Positions 9,007 through 18,990 of a stretch of DNA of 64,000 nt are shown here, piece after piece. The notes under the pieces are model-generated. The model was not told the origin of the DNA and made no database searches. It was given only the letters and a program-made list of their open reading frames with translations. Source of the DNA: Deltaproteobacteria bacterium. GTDB lineage: Bacteria > Myxococcota > Kuafuiibacteriia > Kuafuiibacteriales > Kuafuiibacteriaceae. The stretch is taken from positions 1,178,001 to 1,242,000 of the forward strand of contig JADJBV010000002.1 of assembly GCA_016703535.1 (NCBI GenBank). Direction: 5' to 3'. Numbering within the stretch: position 1 is the first letter of the stretch; every line of letters starts with the position of its first letter. Made by a program: the position numbers and the translations under genes.

Positions 9007-10425
9007 TCAGTCTGGGATCACCCAGGTGAGGCGATTCATCCGGTCCCGCACGTCGTTGCCGCCGCCGAGGAGCACGCCGTCATCCAAGGTCAACGCTACG
9101 CTCACATCGCTGGCGGCCGAGATGTCGTCGCGACACGGAGCGCTGAAGGGGTGGTGTTGTTGCAGTCGCCCGGCGACGCCCCCGACGAAGACGTGATCAC
9201 CCCAGGCTCCCAAAACTTGGATCGTGGAGAGGAAGGACACGCCCGGAGCTGCCCGGTATTCGCCGACCTCCGGATCTCGATAGTAGAGCAGGCCGTCGCC
9301 GCTCCCGATCATCAGCCCCCAGCGGGGGTGGTTCAGGACCGCGTCGACCCGGGGCTCGACCAGGGCCTCGACCGTAAATGGTGGACGCCGCTGCACCTGG
9401 CCCCGCCGATACTCGAGGATCTCGCGATCACCGTAGGCGATCCAAGCCTCACTTTCGCCGAGCCAGCGGATCTGGCTGGAGCCCGGCGAGCTGAGCGGGA
9501 CCTCGGAGTAATAACGTTCGATCCAACCACCGGCGCTCCACTCGTAGAGGCCGATCCGCGGCGGGGGTTCGGGCTGAGGTGTGCCCGGATCGGCCTTGTA
9601 GGTCGCGAAGGCCAAGATCAGCCTCGGTGAAGCCTGAAAGCCCATCGCCCAAACGCCCATGTCGTCTCGGGGCAGCGGCACCGCCACGAACGGGCCGCCC
9701 GGTGGGCCGTGCCGCACCTCACCCAGCTTTCCGCCGGCCCAGAGATCACCTTCGGGCGTCATGATCGCCGACAACGACGGCAGCCCTTGCCAGGCGGTTG
9801 CGGTCCGCACCGAACTACGGTCCACCTCGAACCAATCCACGAAGTCGGCGCCGACCAAGGCCCGTCGTGGGCCCAGGGGCAAGAGCACGTCGACGTTGCC
9901 CCGGGTGGGGATCTCTTGGACCTCGGTGTGGACCTTCAGGCAAAGGTTGGGTTGGCGGCACGGCGCCTCCGGCCCATCGGCGATCAGCTGGGCTCGTTCC
10001 GCAGGCAAAAGCGAGTCTCTGGGGATCCAACGCACCACCTGTTCGTCTTCCACTTCGCCCTCGAAGCTCAGGGCCGGCTCGCCCAACTCACAGAGCCGCG
10101 GCCCCGAGGGGGTCGGCACCAAACCGGTTTGCAACTCCAACGCCGCCAGGGACTGTGAATACGCGACCAAGCTGACCCGTGGTGAACGGGGGGCGCTGGT
10201 GAACCAAGGTGTACCTTCCAAGATCACCGGGGCCAAAACGCCGTCAGCCGAACGTTCGGCGGCCACCGCAAAACGCATCGGCGGATCTCGAGTTTCATCG
10301 AAGAAGAAGATCAGGCTGGTGGCTTGGTCGACCTCGGGGGGAGGTTGGAGGTGCAGGTCCAGGATCGGGCGACAGGCGAGGCCCACGAAGCCGAAGGTGA
10401 GGTAGGCCCATCGCGGGCAGAACAC
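9007..10425 (-). CDS. Lipoprotein with unknown N-terminal domain and propeller-like repeats (paralog A)
   Basis: This 472-residue predicted lipoprotein has a signal peptide ending in FVGLAC and starts at a GTG. The first ~170 mature residues contain VSLVAYSQSLAALELQTGLV and a cysteine pair in CRQPNLC. The rest shows repeated strand units such as EGDLWAGGKLGEVRHG and HPRWGLMIGSGDGLLYY, suggesting a beta-propeller. It is clearly paralogous to the lipoprotein at 16053-17441 (SGELWIGGAHGRVARG; CQAVDLC) and both end in a NxxxWV-like tail. It starts 7 bp after the CHASE4 kinase gene, so it is probably the last gene of that signalling operon and may be its periplasmic or surface sensor (inference). 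Confidence 0.65.
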   Translation of the reverse strand: MFCPRWAYLTFGFVGLACRPILDLHLQPPPEVDQATSLIFFFDETRDPPMRFAVAAERSADGVLAPVILEGTPWFTSAPRSPRVSLVAYSQSLAALELQTGLVPTPSGPRLCELGEPALSFEGEVEDEQVVRWIPRDSLLPAERAQLIADGPEAPCRQPNLCLKVHTEVQEIPTRGNVDVLLPLGPRRALVGADFVDWFEVDRSSVRTATAWQGLPSLSAIMTPEGDLWAGGKLGEVRHGPPGGPFVAVPLPRDDMGVWAMGFQASPRLILAFATYKADPGTPQPEPPPRIGLYEWSAGGWIERYYSEVPLSSPGSSQIRWLGESEAWIAYGDREILEYRRGQVQRRPPFTVEALVEPRVDAVLNHPRWGLMIGSGDGLLYYRDPEVGEYRAAPGVSFLSTIQVLGAWGDHVFVGGVAGRLQQHHPFSAPCRDDISAASDVSVALTLDDGVLLGGGNDVRDRMNRLTWVIPD

Positions 10426-10432
10426 CCAAGGA

Positions 10433-12880
10433 TCATGCGCCAGCGGCGGCCGCGGGCCAAGTGAGGTTCGTCGCCGGCAAGGTGGCCACCCGCTCGGCCA
10501 GATCCCGGTCGACCAGCTCTTTCGGGAAGCGGAAGCGGAAGGTGGTGCCCAAACCTGCGTGGCTTTCGATATGGACGTCCCCTCCCAAACGTCGACAGAC
10601 CTCCCGCACCGCGCCCAGGCCCACCCCGCGGCCGGAGATCTCTGAGACCTCGTCCCGGGTCGACAACCCGTCGGCGAACAAGGCGGCCTCTAGATCCCGG
10701 GTGTTTTCAGCGGGCAAGGTCGCGGACTCGGCCTTGAGACGGACCGCCTCCCAGTTGATGCCGCGTCCGTCGTCCTTGATCTCCAGACAGAAGTCCTGGC
10801 CGACCGTGCGGACACTCAGCTCGATGTGACCTTCGGCCGACTTGCCCTTGCCCAGGCGTTCGGCGGCCGGTTCGATCCCGTGGTCGACCGCGTTGCGCAC
10901 CACGTGCACCAGGCTCGAGAAGAACTGCCCCAGGTCGGACCGAGGCAGCCGACAGCCCGGGTCATGGATCTCGACGGTCACCTCTTTGCCCAAACGGCGA
11001 GCGAGGACCTCGATCTGGCGAGAGAATCGGCGGAGCACCACCCCCGCGGGGGCGTGTTTCCAGGAGCGGACGATGTCCAGGAGTTGGCCATCCGCGTTGC
11101 GCTCCATCATGGCCGTCAAGAAGCGCTCGTACTCTCGCTCCTCCAACTCCACGTTTTGGTCCTGGCGGTTGCCGAAGACCGTCAAGATGCGCTGCTGAGC
11201 GCTGTCCCAGGCTTGTTTGACCCGGGCCACCGCGGGTTCGATCTCGGCGTCGGCCAGGACCGCGTCTTCGGCCTGGTGGGCGGCGTGGGCCACCGACTCG
11301 AGGCCGAACAAGAGGGTGTTGCCCTTGAGGGTGTGCAACACCCGCTTCAGCTCCACGATGGGCAGAGGTTCGTTGAGGCTGCCGATCAGGGCCTGGTTCT
11401 CCTCCAAGAAGGTGGGGATCGCGTGTTTGTCCCGCAGGGCGTTGCGGACCACCGACTCCAGCTCACGAGATTCTTGTTCGGCCCGCTCCGCGCTCAGGTG
11501 TTCGGTGGCGTCGTTGATGATCACCAGCAGGCCTTGGAGCCGCTCTTCGCGCCAGACTCCTCGGTATTCGAGCCGATAGATCGTCTCGCCATCTTGGAAA
11601 CGTCGGGGGAGCTGATCGACCGCCGCTTCGAACGGCAAAAAGCCGTCGGCCACCTGGGCCAAGTTGACCTGGAAGTTGGTGCGGAAACGTTCGTCGACGG
11701 GCAGCCAATCCCAGAGGATTCGGCCGGCGGGGGCTCCAAAACGTTCCCGGGCCAGGGCCGAGACCTGATCATCCACGCGCCCTTGGAAGTCGATCACCGC
11801 CAGTCCATCACCGGTGGCGTCCATGACCAGCCGAAGGGCGTCTTCGCGTTCGCCGATCACCTGCACCATGCCGTTGAAGGCCGCGGTCAGCCGGGCCAAC
11901 TCGTCTTGGCCTTTGACCGGCACCACCACCCGCTCGCCCGCTTGGAAGCGAGTGACGCCCTCCAGCAGTCGAGCCAAGGGGCGGAGCAAACCCCGTCCGA
12001 CCCACATCATCGAAACCAGCGCCAGCACCACCGCGGTCAACAGGCCGTATTGGATCAAGGCCTCGGACATCTGGGTCGCGGCGCCGCGCAAGTGCCGGGG
12101 CACCGAGATCTCGAGATCGAAGAGGGGCCCACCCTCCAGATCGGCGAAGCGCGTAAAGCCTTCGTAATGGCTGTCCCCACGCTCGAAGGCGATCGACGAC
12201 TTGCCCTCCGCCAGCGCCTTTCGGGCCCGCTCCGCCGTCGCCGACTGGGCCGGCGCAAACAGGGGGTGAAAGTGGACGTCCAGGAAGGTGAACTGCCGGA
12301 GCCGCTCGATCCAGGCGGGGTCGATCAGTCGGCTGGTCACGTAGCGGCCGGGCGCCGCGGCGACGCTCCGATCGGTCTTGCGGATCACCCGGGAGGCGAC
12401 CAGGTACAACTTATCGTCGATCCGAGCGATGCCGGCGACCACCGCGTCGGTCCCGGGGTTGAGGAGTTTGCGATCGACCAGGTCGTCGAGTTCTTTGGAG
12501 ACCGGCGAGAGGGTCCCGGCCTCCCGGTCCCTTTGGGCCGAAAAGACCCGGCGACCATCGGCGTGCAACACGACCACCTGATCCCAGTTGCAGGAGGCCA
12601 TGCTGTCCGCGGTCAAGTTGGCCTCCCGAAAGCCATCGTTCCCGTCCACCAAATAGGTCGCCATATCGTCCCAGTCGGCCCAGTCGGCGCTGCGCAGCTG
12701 GAACTCCTCGACCATGGTCAAGACCACACTTCTGGTCTGGTCGGTGGTCCGGAGGAGGGCCTCGTGCTCCAGGCGATCGAAGTTGGCCAACACCAATCGG
12801 CGGGCGCCGATCTGCATCAAACCCAGGGCCAGGCCCAGGCCCAAGAGCACCAGCACCAACGCCTTGGTCCGCAGGCTCAT
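10433..12880 (-). CDS. CHASE4-HAMP-HPt-CheA-type membrane histidine kinase
   Basis: This is an 815-residue protein. Two membrane helices (about 5-26 and 276-296) flank an extracytoplasmic CHASE4-like sensor with the diagnostic ADWADWDDMATYLVDGND (65-82). A HAMP linker follows (about 296-345), then a PAS-like segment (345-460), an HPt domain with phospho-accepting H516 in LHTLKGN, a linker, and a CheA-type ATPase with N-box HVVRNAVDHG (659-668), DDGRGIN (703-709) and GRGVGLG (750-756). It lacks a CheA P2 domain and a C-terminal CheW-like P5 domain, so it probably senses ligands itself without chemoreceptors. The ATG overlaps the stop of the upstream GGDEF-EAL gene by 4 bp. The CheY two genes upstream is the obvious phosphate acceptor (inference). 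Confidence 0.85.
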   Translation of the reverse strand: MSLRTKALVLVLLGLGLALGLMQIGARRLVLANFDRLEHEALLRTTDQTRSVVLTMVEEFQLRSADWADWDDMATYLVDGNDGFREANLTADSMASCNWDQVVVLHADGRRVFSAQRDREAGTLSPVSKELDDLVDRKLLNPGTDAVVAGIARIDDKLYLVASRVIRKTDRSVAAAPGRYVTSRLIDPAWIERLRQFTFLDVHFHPLFAPAQSATAERARKALAEGKSSIAFERGDSHYEGFTRFADLEGGPLFDLEISVPRHLRGAATQMSEALIQYGLLTAVVLALVSMMWVGRGLLRPLARLLEGVTRFQAGERVVVPVKGQDELARLTAAFNGMVQVIGEREDALRLVMDATGDGLAVIDFQGRVDDQVSALARERFGAPAGRILWDWLPVDERFRTNFQVNLAQVADGFLPFEAAVDQLPRRFQDGETIYRLEYRGVWREERLQGLLVIINDATEHLSAERAEQESRELESVVRNALRDKHAIPTFLEENQALIGSLNEPLPIVELKRVLHTLKGNTLLFGLESVAHAAHQAEDAVLADAEIEPAVARVKQAWDSAQQRILTVFGNRQDQNVELEEREYERFLTAMMERNADGQLLDIVRSWKHAPAGVVLRRFSRQIEVLARRLGKEVTVEIHDPGCRLPRSDLGQFFSSLVHVVRNAVDHGIEPAAERLGKGKSAEGHIELSVRTVGQDFCLEIKDDGRGINWEAVRLKAESATLPAENTRDLEAALFADGLSTRDEVSEISGRGVGLGAVREVCRRLGGDVHIESHAGLGTTFRFRFPKELVDRDLAERVATLPATNLTWPAAAAGA

Positions 12881-15042
12881 CCGGTTCTCCTCTGTTTGGT
12901 CGCGGTCTTGGCCGCATAAATCGGCTCGATCTTTTCGGGGGAGACCGCTGGGCAGTAGGCCCACCCTTGGCAGTCCGGGCAGCCGACCTGCAGCAGGAAC
13001 TCGATCTGTTCTTGGGTCTCGACCCCTTCGGCGATCACGTTGAGCGAAAGGGTCCGGGCCAAGGCCACGATGGCGGCGGTGATCCCTTCGGCGGTGCTGC
13101 CCGAACCCAGGCCGTCGACGAAGGAACGATCGACCTTCAAGGAATCGATGGGGAAGCGGCTCAGGTAGCTGAGGGAGGAGTAGCCGGTGCCAAAATCGTC
13201 GAGTGAGATCTGCACCCCCAACTTCTTGAGGTCCAGCAAGGTCTGGATGCCCGCGGCCGAGTCCTGCATGATCACCCCTTCGGTGATCTCGATCTCCAGC
13301 AGCTGGGCGGGCAGACCCGTCTCCTCGAGGATCCGCCCGACCACCGCGGCCAGGTTGGGCTCCCGAAACTGTCGCCCGGAGACGTTGACGGCCACCGGCA
13401 GGGCCCAGCCGCCATCGAGCCATTTTTTGGCCTGACGACACGCGGTCGAGAGCACCCATTCACCGAGCGGCACGATCAGCCCGGTGTCCTCGGCGACCGG
13501 GATGAACTCATTCGGCGCGATGAGCCCTTCGGGGGTGGGCCAGCGGAGCAGGGCCTCCACGCCGATCGTGCGCCCGGAGTCGAGGCGGACCTTGGGTTGG
13601 TAGTGGACCTTGAACTCTTCGTTGGCCAAGCTGTTGCGGATGCCGAGCTCCAAGGCCAGGCGTCGGACCGCTTGTTGGTTCATCGAGTCTTCGAAAAACT
13701 GGAAGCGGTTTCGGCCCTGATCTTTGGCGTGATACATGGCCGCGTCGGCGTGTTTCAGCAGAGCCCCCGGCGTGGCGCCGTTATCCGGGAAGAGGGCGAT
13801 GCCGATGCTGCAGCCGATGAAGACGTCGGTGCCGTCGAGGTTCATGCCCAAAGCCAAGGAGTCAGCGATGCGCCGAGCCACCACCGCGGCGTCGTCGGCG
13901 CTGCGTAGGTGGTTGAGCACCACGATGAACTCATCTCCACCGATACGGGCCACCACGTTGCCGTCGCCGGGGGGGTTGGCCAGGTCCACCGTGCTGCTGC
14001 CCAAGGCCAAAGCGGCGTCCGCTTGCCGCACCGCTTGGCCGATGCGGTTGGCCACCTCCTTCAGCAAGAGGTCGCCGGCGGCGTGGCCCATGGTGTCGTT
14101 GATTCTTTTGAATAGATCGAGGTCGATCCCCATCAAGGCGAAGCGGTTTCGGTGACGGCGGCTGTTGGCGATCACCCGCAGCAGGTGCTCCTGCAGGAAG
14201 GCCCGGTTGGGCAGGCCGGTCAGGCTATCGAAGTAGGCCAGCCGAGAGACCTTCTTTTCGGCCTCTTTGAGCGGCGTGATGTCTTGCACCACCCCCATCA
14301 GCCGGACCTCGCCGTTGGCGGCGTCCTGGGCCAACTCGGCCTCTTGCTGCAAGATCCGCGGTCGATTGGAGCTCCCGACCACCACCCGATATTCGAGCTG
14401 GTGCGGGCGCCTCCCGTTCCAGGCCGAGCTGACGCGGGCGACGTCGCTGGGGTGGACCTTGGACAGCAGCTCCTCCACCTGGGCCCGGCAGTCCACCTTC
14501 TTGGCGTCGAAGATCGCCAGCAGCTCCGGATCGCAGAAGAACTCGTTGGTCTCGAGGCTCCACTCCCAGCTGGCGAAGCGGGCCATCCGCCGAGCCCGGG
14601 ACAAACGAGCCTCATCTCGTCGTCGAGCTTCGACGTGGCGGCGTTCCCGCAAGGCTCGACGGGCGGCGTGGGCCAACATCTCGGGCGGGCAGGGCCACGG
14701 CAGGACATCAGCCACGTTGGCGGGGCTGCGATCCGAGACCTCACAACACTTGGAGTCGGGCGCCAAAACCAAGATGGCGGGGGCCCGCTGACCGTGCAGG
14801 CCCTCCAGGTGATCGTTGAGCCGGTGGGGATCGATCAGGCGGGCCTCGACGATCACCAAACGCGGCACCGGATCGCCCAGCCGGCTCATCAACTCCTCGG
14901 CGTCTCGACAGGTCCGGGCCCGGGCCCCCAAAGGGGCCAAGGCCTCCACCTGGGAGGCGCCCCAACCCTCTGCCAAGATCAGGGTGAGGAAGCTGGTCGG
15001 TGCCCCAGGCCCCGGGATGACGGTCGCTTCGTCGAGGACCAC
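12877..15042 (-). CDS. Pseudo-receiver/PAS/GGDEF/EAL c-di-GMP enzyme
   Basis: This 721-residue cytoplasmic protein has four parts. Residues 15-130 look like a receiver domain, but the usual phospho-Asp position is Glu (E66 in LVIVEARLI). A PAS-like domain spans 150-260. The GGDEF domain (about 265-440) has an intact GGDEF at 368-372 and no RxxD inhibitory site directly upstream. The EAL domain (about 455-705) has EALLR (496-500), NVSGRQF, ITEGV, DDFGTGYSSL (615-624), KVDRSF and AEGVET, so both synthesis and breakdown of c-di-GMP are possible. It starts at a GTG 3 bp after cheY and overlaps the kinase gene by 4 bp, so its activity is probably tied to the phosphorelay. Confidence 0.9.
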   Translation of the reverse strand: MVLDEATVIPGPGAPTSFLTLILAEGWGASQVEALAPLGARARTCRDAEELMSRLGDPVPRLVIVEARLIDPHRLNDHLEGLHGQRAPAILVLAPDSKCCEVSDRSPANVADVLPWPCPPEMLAHAARRALRERRHVEARRRDEARLSRARRMARFASWEWSLETNEFFCDPELLAIFDAKKVDCRAQVEELLSKVHPSDVARVSSAWNGRRPHQLEYRVVVGSSNRPRILQQEAELAQDAANGEVRLMGVVQDITPLKEAEKKVSRLAYFDSLTGLPNRAFLQEHLLRVIANSRRHRNRFALMGIDLDLFKRINDTMGHAAGDLLLKEVANRIGQAVRQADAALALGSSTVDLANPPGDGNVVARIGGDEFIVVLNHLRSADDAAVVARRIADSLALGMNLDGTDVFIGCSIGIALFPDNGATPGALLKHADAAMYHAKDQGRNRFQFFEDSMNQQAVRRLALELGIRNSLANEEFKVHYQPKVRLDSGRTIGVEALLRWPTPEGLIAPNEFIPVAEDTGLIVPLGEWVLSTACRQAKKWLDGGWALPVAVNVSGRQFREPNLAAVVGRILEETGLPAQLLEIEITEGVIMQDSAAGIQTLLDLKKLGVQISLDDFGTGYSSLSYLSRFPIDSLKVDRSFVDGLGSGSTAEGITAAIVALARTLSLNVIAEGVETQEQIEFLLQVGCPDCQGWAYCPAVSPEKIEPIYAAKTATKQRRTG

Positions 15043-15045
15043 GTC

Positions 15046-15426
15046 TCAGCTCCCCGCGGGCAAAGTCACCTTACGGACGATCGAAGCCAACATCTCGGGC
15101 TTGAAGGGCTTGATGATCCAGGCTTTGGCCCCCGAGGCCTTGGCCTCCTGCATCAGCTCGGCTTGGCTTTCGGTGGTCAACATCACCACCGGCAGCTGGG
15201 CATGTTTCTGCATCCGTCGTAAGAGCGCGATCATCTCCAGGCCGTTCATCCGCGGCATGTTCACGTCGCAGAACACCAAGGCGATGTCGTCGTGGGCTTC
15301 TAGCTTGGCGAGGCCGTCGACTCCGTTTTCGGCCTCGATCACCTCCAGCCCGGTCGGGGCGAGGGCGCTGGCCACCTGCTGGCGGACGGTGGAGGAGTCA
15401 TCGACGATCAACACTTTTTTCGGCAT
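15046..15426 (-). CDS. cheY: CheY-like single-domain response regulator
   Basis: This 126-residue stand-alone receiver has the full active site: D9/D10 (LIVDDSS), phospho-acceptor D54 (VFCDVNMP), T84/T85 (MLTTES) and K106 (IIKPF). It should be phosphorylated by the HPt kinase encoded in the same operon, and the CheX-like phosphatase just upstream should reset it. There is no output domain, so it acts by protein contact, either on a motor or on the GGDEF-EAL protein next door. The ribosome site AGAGG precedes the ATG. Genes on both sides lie within 10 bp. Confidence 0.9.
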   Translation of the reverse strand: MPKKVLIVDDSSTVRQQVASALAPTGLEVIEAENGVDGLAKLEAHDDIALVFCDVNMPRMNGLEMIALLRRMQKHAQLPVVMLTTESQAELMQEAKASGAKAWIIKPFKPEMLASIVRKVTLPAGS

Positions 15427-15434
15427 AGGGACCT

Positions 15435-16001
15435 CTAGAGGAAGACCACGGCGCCTTCATCGCCATCTCCTTCGCGGGAGTCGTCGTAGAACGCCTCCGA
15501 GTTGATCACCGACTCCTTGATCTCGGCGTCGACCCACACATCGACCACGTCTTCGCCGTAGACAAAGGACGCACGGAAGGTTGAGCCGGCGGCGCCGACG
15601 TGGCGCATGCGTTCACCGGCCAAAGAGATGGGCGCGCTGAAGCGGATCTCTAGGCCGTGGACGTTGAGCCGGGTCTTGAGGCGCCCCAACATCTGATTGG
15701 CCAGCTCACCGATCCAGTCCAGCTGCATCCGTTCGGTGAGCACCTGCTGGTCTCGAAAGGGATGGCAGGCCGAGACCACCGAAGGTGTGGCGCCGATCAG
15801 CAGCGTGCCCGAAAGATCACCCACAAAACCGATGATGCCGGCCAAGGTGTAGGTTGGAGTGGTGCTCGGTGGTTGGGGGTACGGCAACACGTCCGGGCGA
15901 TAGGCCAAAAACAGCTCGGGTGTGCAGCGGCCGATGTAGCGGTCGAGCAGCTGCGTCAGTCGGGTGCGGGCGAGCTCGTCGGACACGATGCCTAGATCCA
16001 T
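15435..16001 (-). CDS. cheX: CheX-like phosphatase of phospho-CheY
   Basis: This 188-residue protein has the CheC/CheX/FliY phosphatase signature E-x2-N-x3-G at E99-N102-G106 (WIGELANQMLG). A preceding two-strand segment (GIIGFVGDLSGTLLIG) is also typical of CheX. Only one phosphatase helix is seen, as in CheX. It should remove phosphate from the CheY encoded 8 bp downstream. The C-terminal acidic tail (after about residue 165) is an addition. A GGAGG ribosome site lies directly upstream of the ATG. It is the first of four tightly packed signalling genes. Confidence 0.8.
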   Translation of the reverse strand: MDLGIVSDELARTRLTQLLDRYIGRCTPELFLAYRPDVLPYPQPPSTTPTYTLAGIIGFVGDLSGTLLIGATPSVVSACHPFRDQQVLTERMQLDWIGELANQMLGRLKTRLNVHGLEIRFSAPISLAGERMRHVGAAGSTFRASFVYGEDVVDVWVDAEIKESVINSEAFYDDSREGDGDEGAVVFL

Positions 16002-16052
16002 CGGCCTCCAGGTGTCCGATTGGAGCGGGGCCTAGGGCTCGTGGTCTCCGGA

Positions 16053-17441
16053 TTAGGGCAGAGTCACCCACGCGACCGAGTTGGGGCGGCTCCAGTCCGG
16101 GTTGCCCCCGGAGATCACCAAGGTGCCGGGCAGCTGGACGATCAACTCTGCATCAGAGCGAGCCAAGGAGAGGCCTTGGCAAGGCATCGCGCCCGGGTAG
16201 GCCTGAAACACCCAGCCGTTTTGGGCGCCGACCAATACGCCATTCCGAAACGCCACCAGCCGCTCCACCGCCGAAAGCGCTTGGACGGCGACGTCCAGGG
16301 GTTGGATCCGTTCTTCGTCGACGTCCAGTCGATAGACGCGGCCATCGTCGGCGCCCATCCACGGATCGACCTGCCCCTCGGGCATGGCCAGGGCGGTGAT
16401 GGCCACCTTGACCAGCTCGTTTTGGTCGGGGGAGACCTTGCGAACCGCCCGGCCGTCCCAGACCAGGTAGCTGACGTCTCGGTAGGTAAAGACGGCCCGT
16501 TGGGTGTCCAACCAAACGATGGCCGCCGCGTGGCTGCGGGCGGCGCCGGTGCGGGAGCGGTGCAGTTGTCGCCAGCCCGTCGCGTCGTGGCGATCGAGCG
16601 CCACCTCGTACTCGGCGGTGGGGGTCGTCTCGTCTTTGGCTCGGACGCTCAGCGCGAACATGGCGCTCCCATCCGGCGACACGCTGAAGGCAGACACCAA
16701 AAAGTCGGCCCGATCTGGGATCGGGAGTTGTTGCCAAGGGCCGGGCCAAGAGCCCCGGGCCACGCGGCCGTGGGCGCCGCCGATCCAGAGCTCTCCGCTG
16801 GGCAGACGCAGGCCGGTGGAAGGCGCCCAGCCGGTGCTGACGCTGGTGGTGGTCACCGAATCCGGTCCGACTACGAAGGAGTTGAGCGCCAAGTTGGTCA
16901 CCAACACTCGATCGTCGGCGATCGGGAACATCGAGCTCACCGAGTCGGGCGCCGGCAATTCGACGAGCTCTCCGCTCAGCTGCAGACACAGGTCGACGGC
17001 TTGGCAGGCGGCCTGACCGAGGACCACTTGTTGTTCGTTCGGGCTCAAAAGCAGCGCTCGGGGGGCCCAGCTCGCCTCGCCCAGGTTCTGTTGAAACGCC
17101 GAGCGGGGTTGAGCCAAAGCGCAGGGCCGAGGGTCGCTGGTGTTGGGGAGGAGGCCCTCGGGCAGGCGCAGCTGGGCGATGGTGTCTTCATAATAGAAGG
17201 CGCTGACGGTGCCGTCTTCGGGGGCGGGGAGTTCGTCCGGGACCTCGATCGCCGCCCGCACCGGGCGTCCCTCGACCACCGGGACCACAAAGGCGAAGGC
17301 CGGTCGTCCCGCGGGTTGGTAGAGAAAGATCGCGCTGTTTGCGTCGGCGTCGGGCGGCGGTGGGGGCGTCCACACCGTGAGGTCACCCCGGCAGGCGGTC
17401 GCCACCAGGGCAGCCGACAGTGGCAGGGCCAGGGTCCGCAC
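16053..17441 (-). CDS. Lipoprotein with unknown N-terminal domain and propeller-like repeats (paralog B)
   Basis: This 462-residue predicted lipoprotein starts at a GTG at 17441, giving the signal peptide VRTLALPLSAALVATAC; an in-frame TTG at 17477 would add an unlikely extension. A proline-rich stretch (TPPPPP) follows the lipidated cysteine. The N-terminal domain shares features with the lipoprotein at 9007-10425: VSAFYYEDTIAQLRLPEGLL and the pair CQAVDLC. The C-terminal part has propeller-like blades (SGELWIGGAHGRVARG; WMGADDGRVYRLDVD). It lies 51 bp upstream of cheX, so the two paralogs bracket the signalling operon. Function is unknown; a sensory role is inferred from position only. Confidence 0.65.
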   Translation of the reverse strand: MRTLALPLSAALVATACRGDLTVWTPPPPPDADANSAIFLYQPAGRPAFAFVVPVVEGRPVRAAIEVPDELPAPEDGTVSAFYYEDTIAQLRLPEGLLPNTSDPRPCALAQPRSAFQQNLGEASWAPRALLLSPNEQQVVLGQAACQAVDLCLQLSGELVELPAPDSVSSMFPIADDRVLVTNLALNSFVVGPDSVTTTSVSTGWAPSTGLRLPSGELWIGGAHGRVARGSWPGPWQQLPIPDRADFLVSAFSVSPDGSAMFALSVRAKDETTPTAEYEVALDRHDATGWRQLHRSRTGAARSHAAAIVWLDTQRAVFTYRDVSYLVWDGRAVRKVSPDQNELVKVAITALAMPEGQVDPWMGADDGRVYRLDVDEERIQPLDVAVQALSAVERLVAFRNGVLVGAQNGWVFQAYPGAMPCQGLSLARSDAELIVQLPGTLVISGGNPDWSRPNSVAWVTLP

Positions 17442-17529
17442 CCATCCATCATGCCTCCAGGGCCCCTCCCACTGCAAAACCGGATGTCACGGCCTTCGGC
17501 TGGTGGTAGACCGCGCCCGGAGGTTGCTC

Positions 17530-18927
<1,398 letters not shown>

Positions 18928-18990
18928 GCGCGCGCTCACACCTCCCCAGGGTTGACGCCGACCCCCAACCGGGCTGGACTGGCAAACGCC

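Noticed and set aside
10433..13459. A 1008-residue version of the CHASE4 kinase starting at 13459
   Set aside because: The first ~190 residues overlap the EAL domain of the upstream gene and have no domain character. The ATG at 12880, overlapping the upstream stop by 4 bp, gives a proper N-terminal membrane helix.
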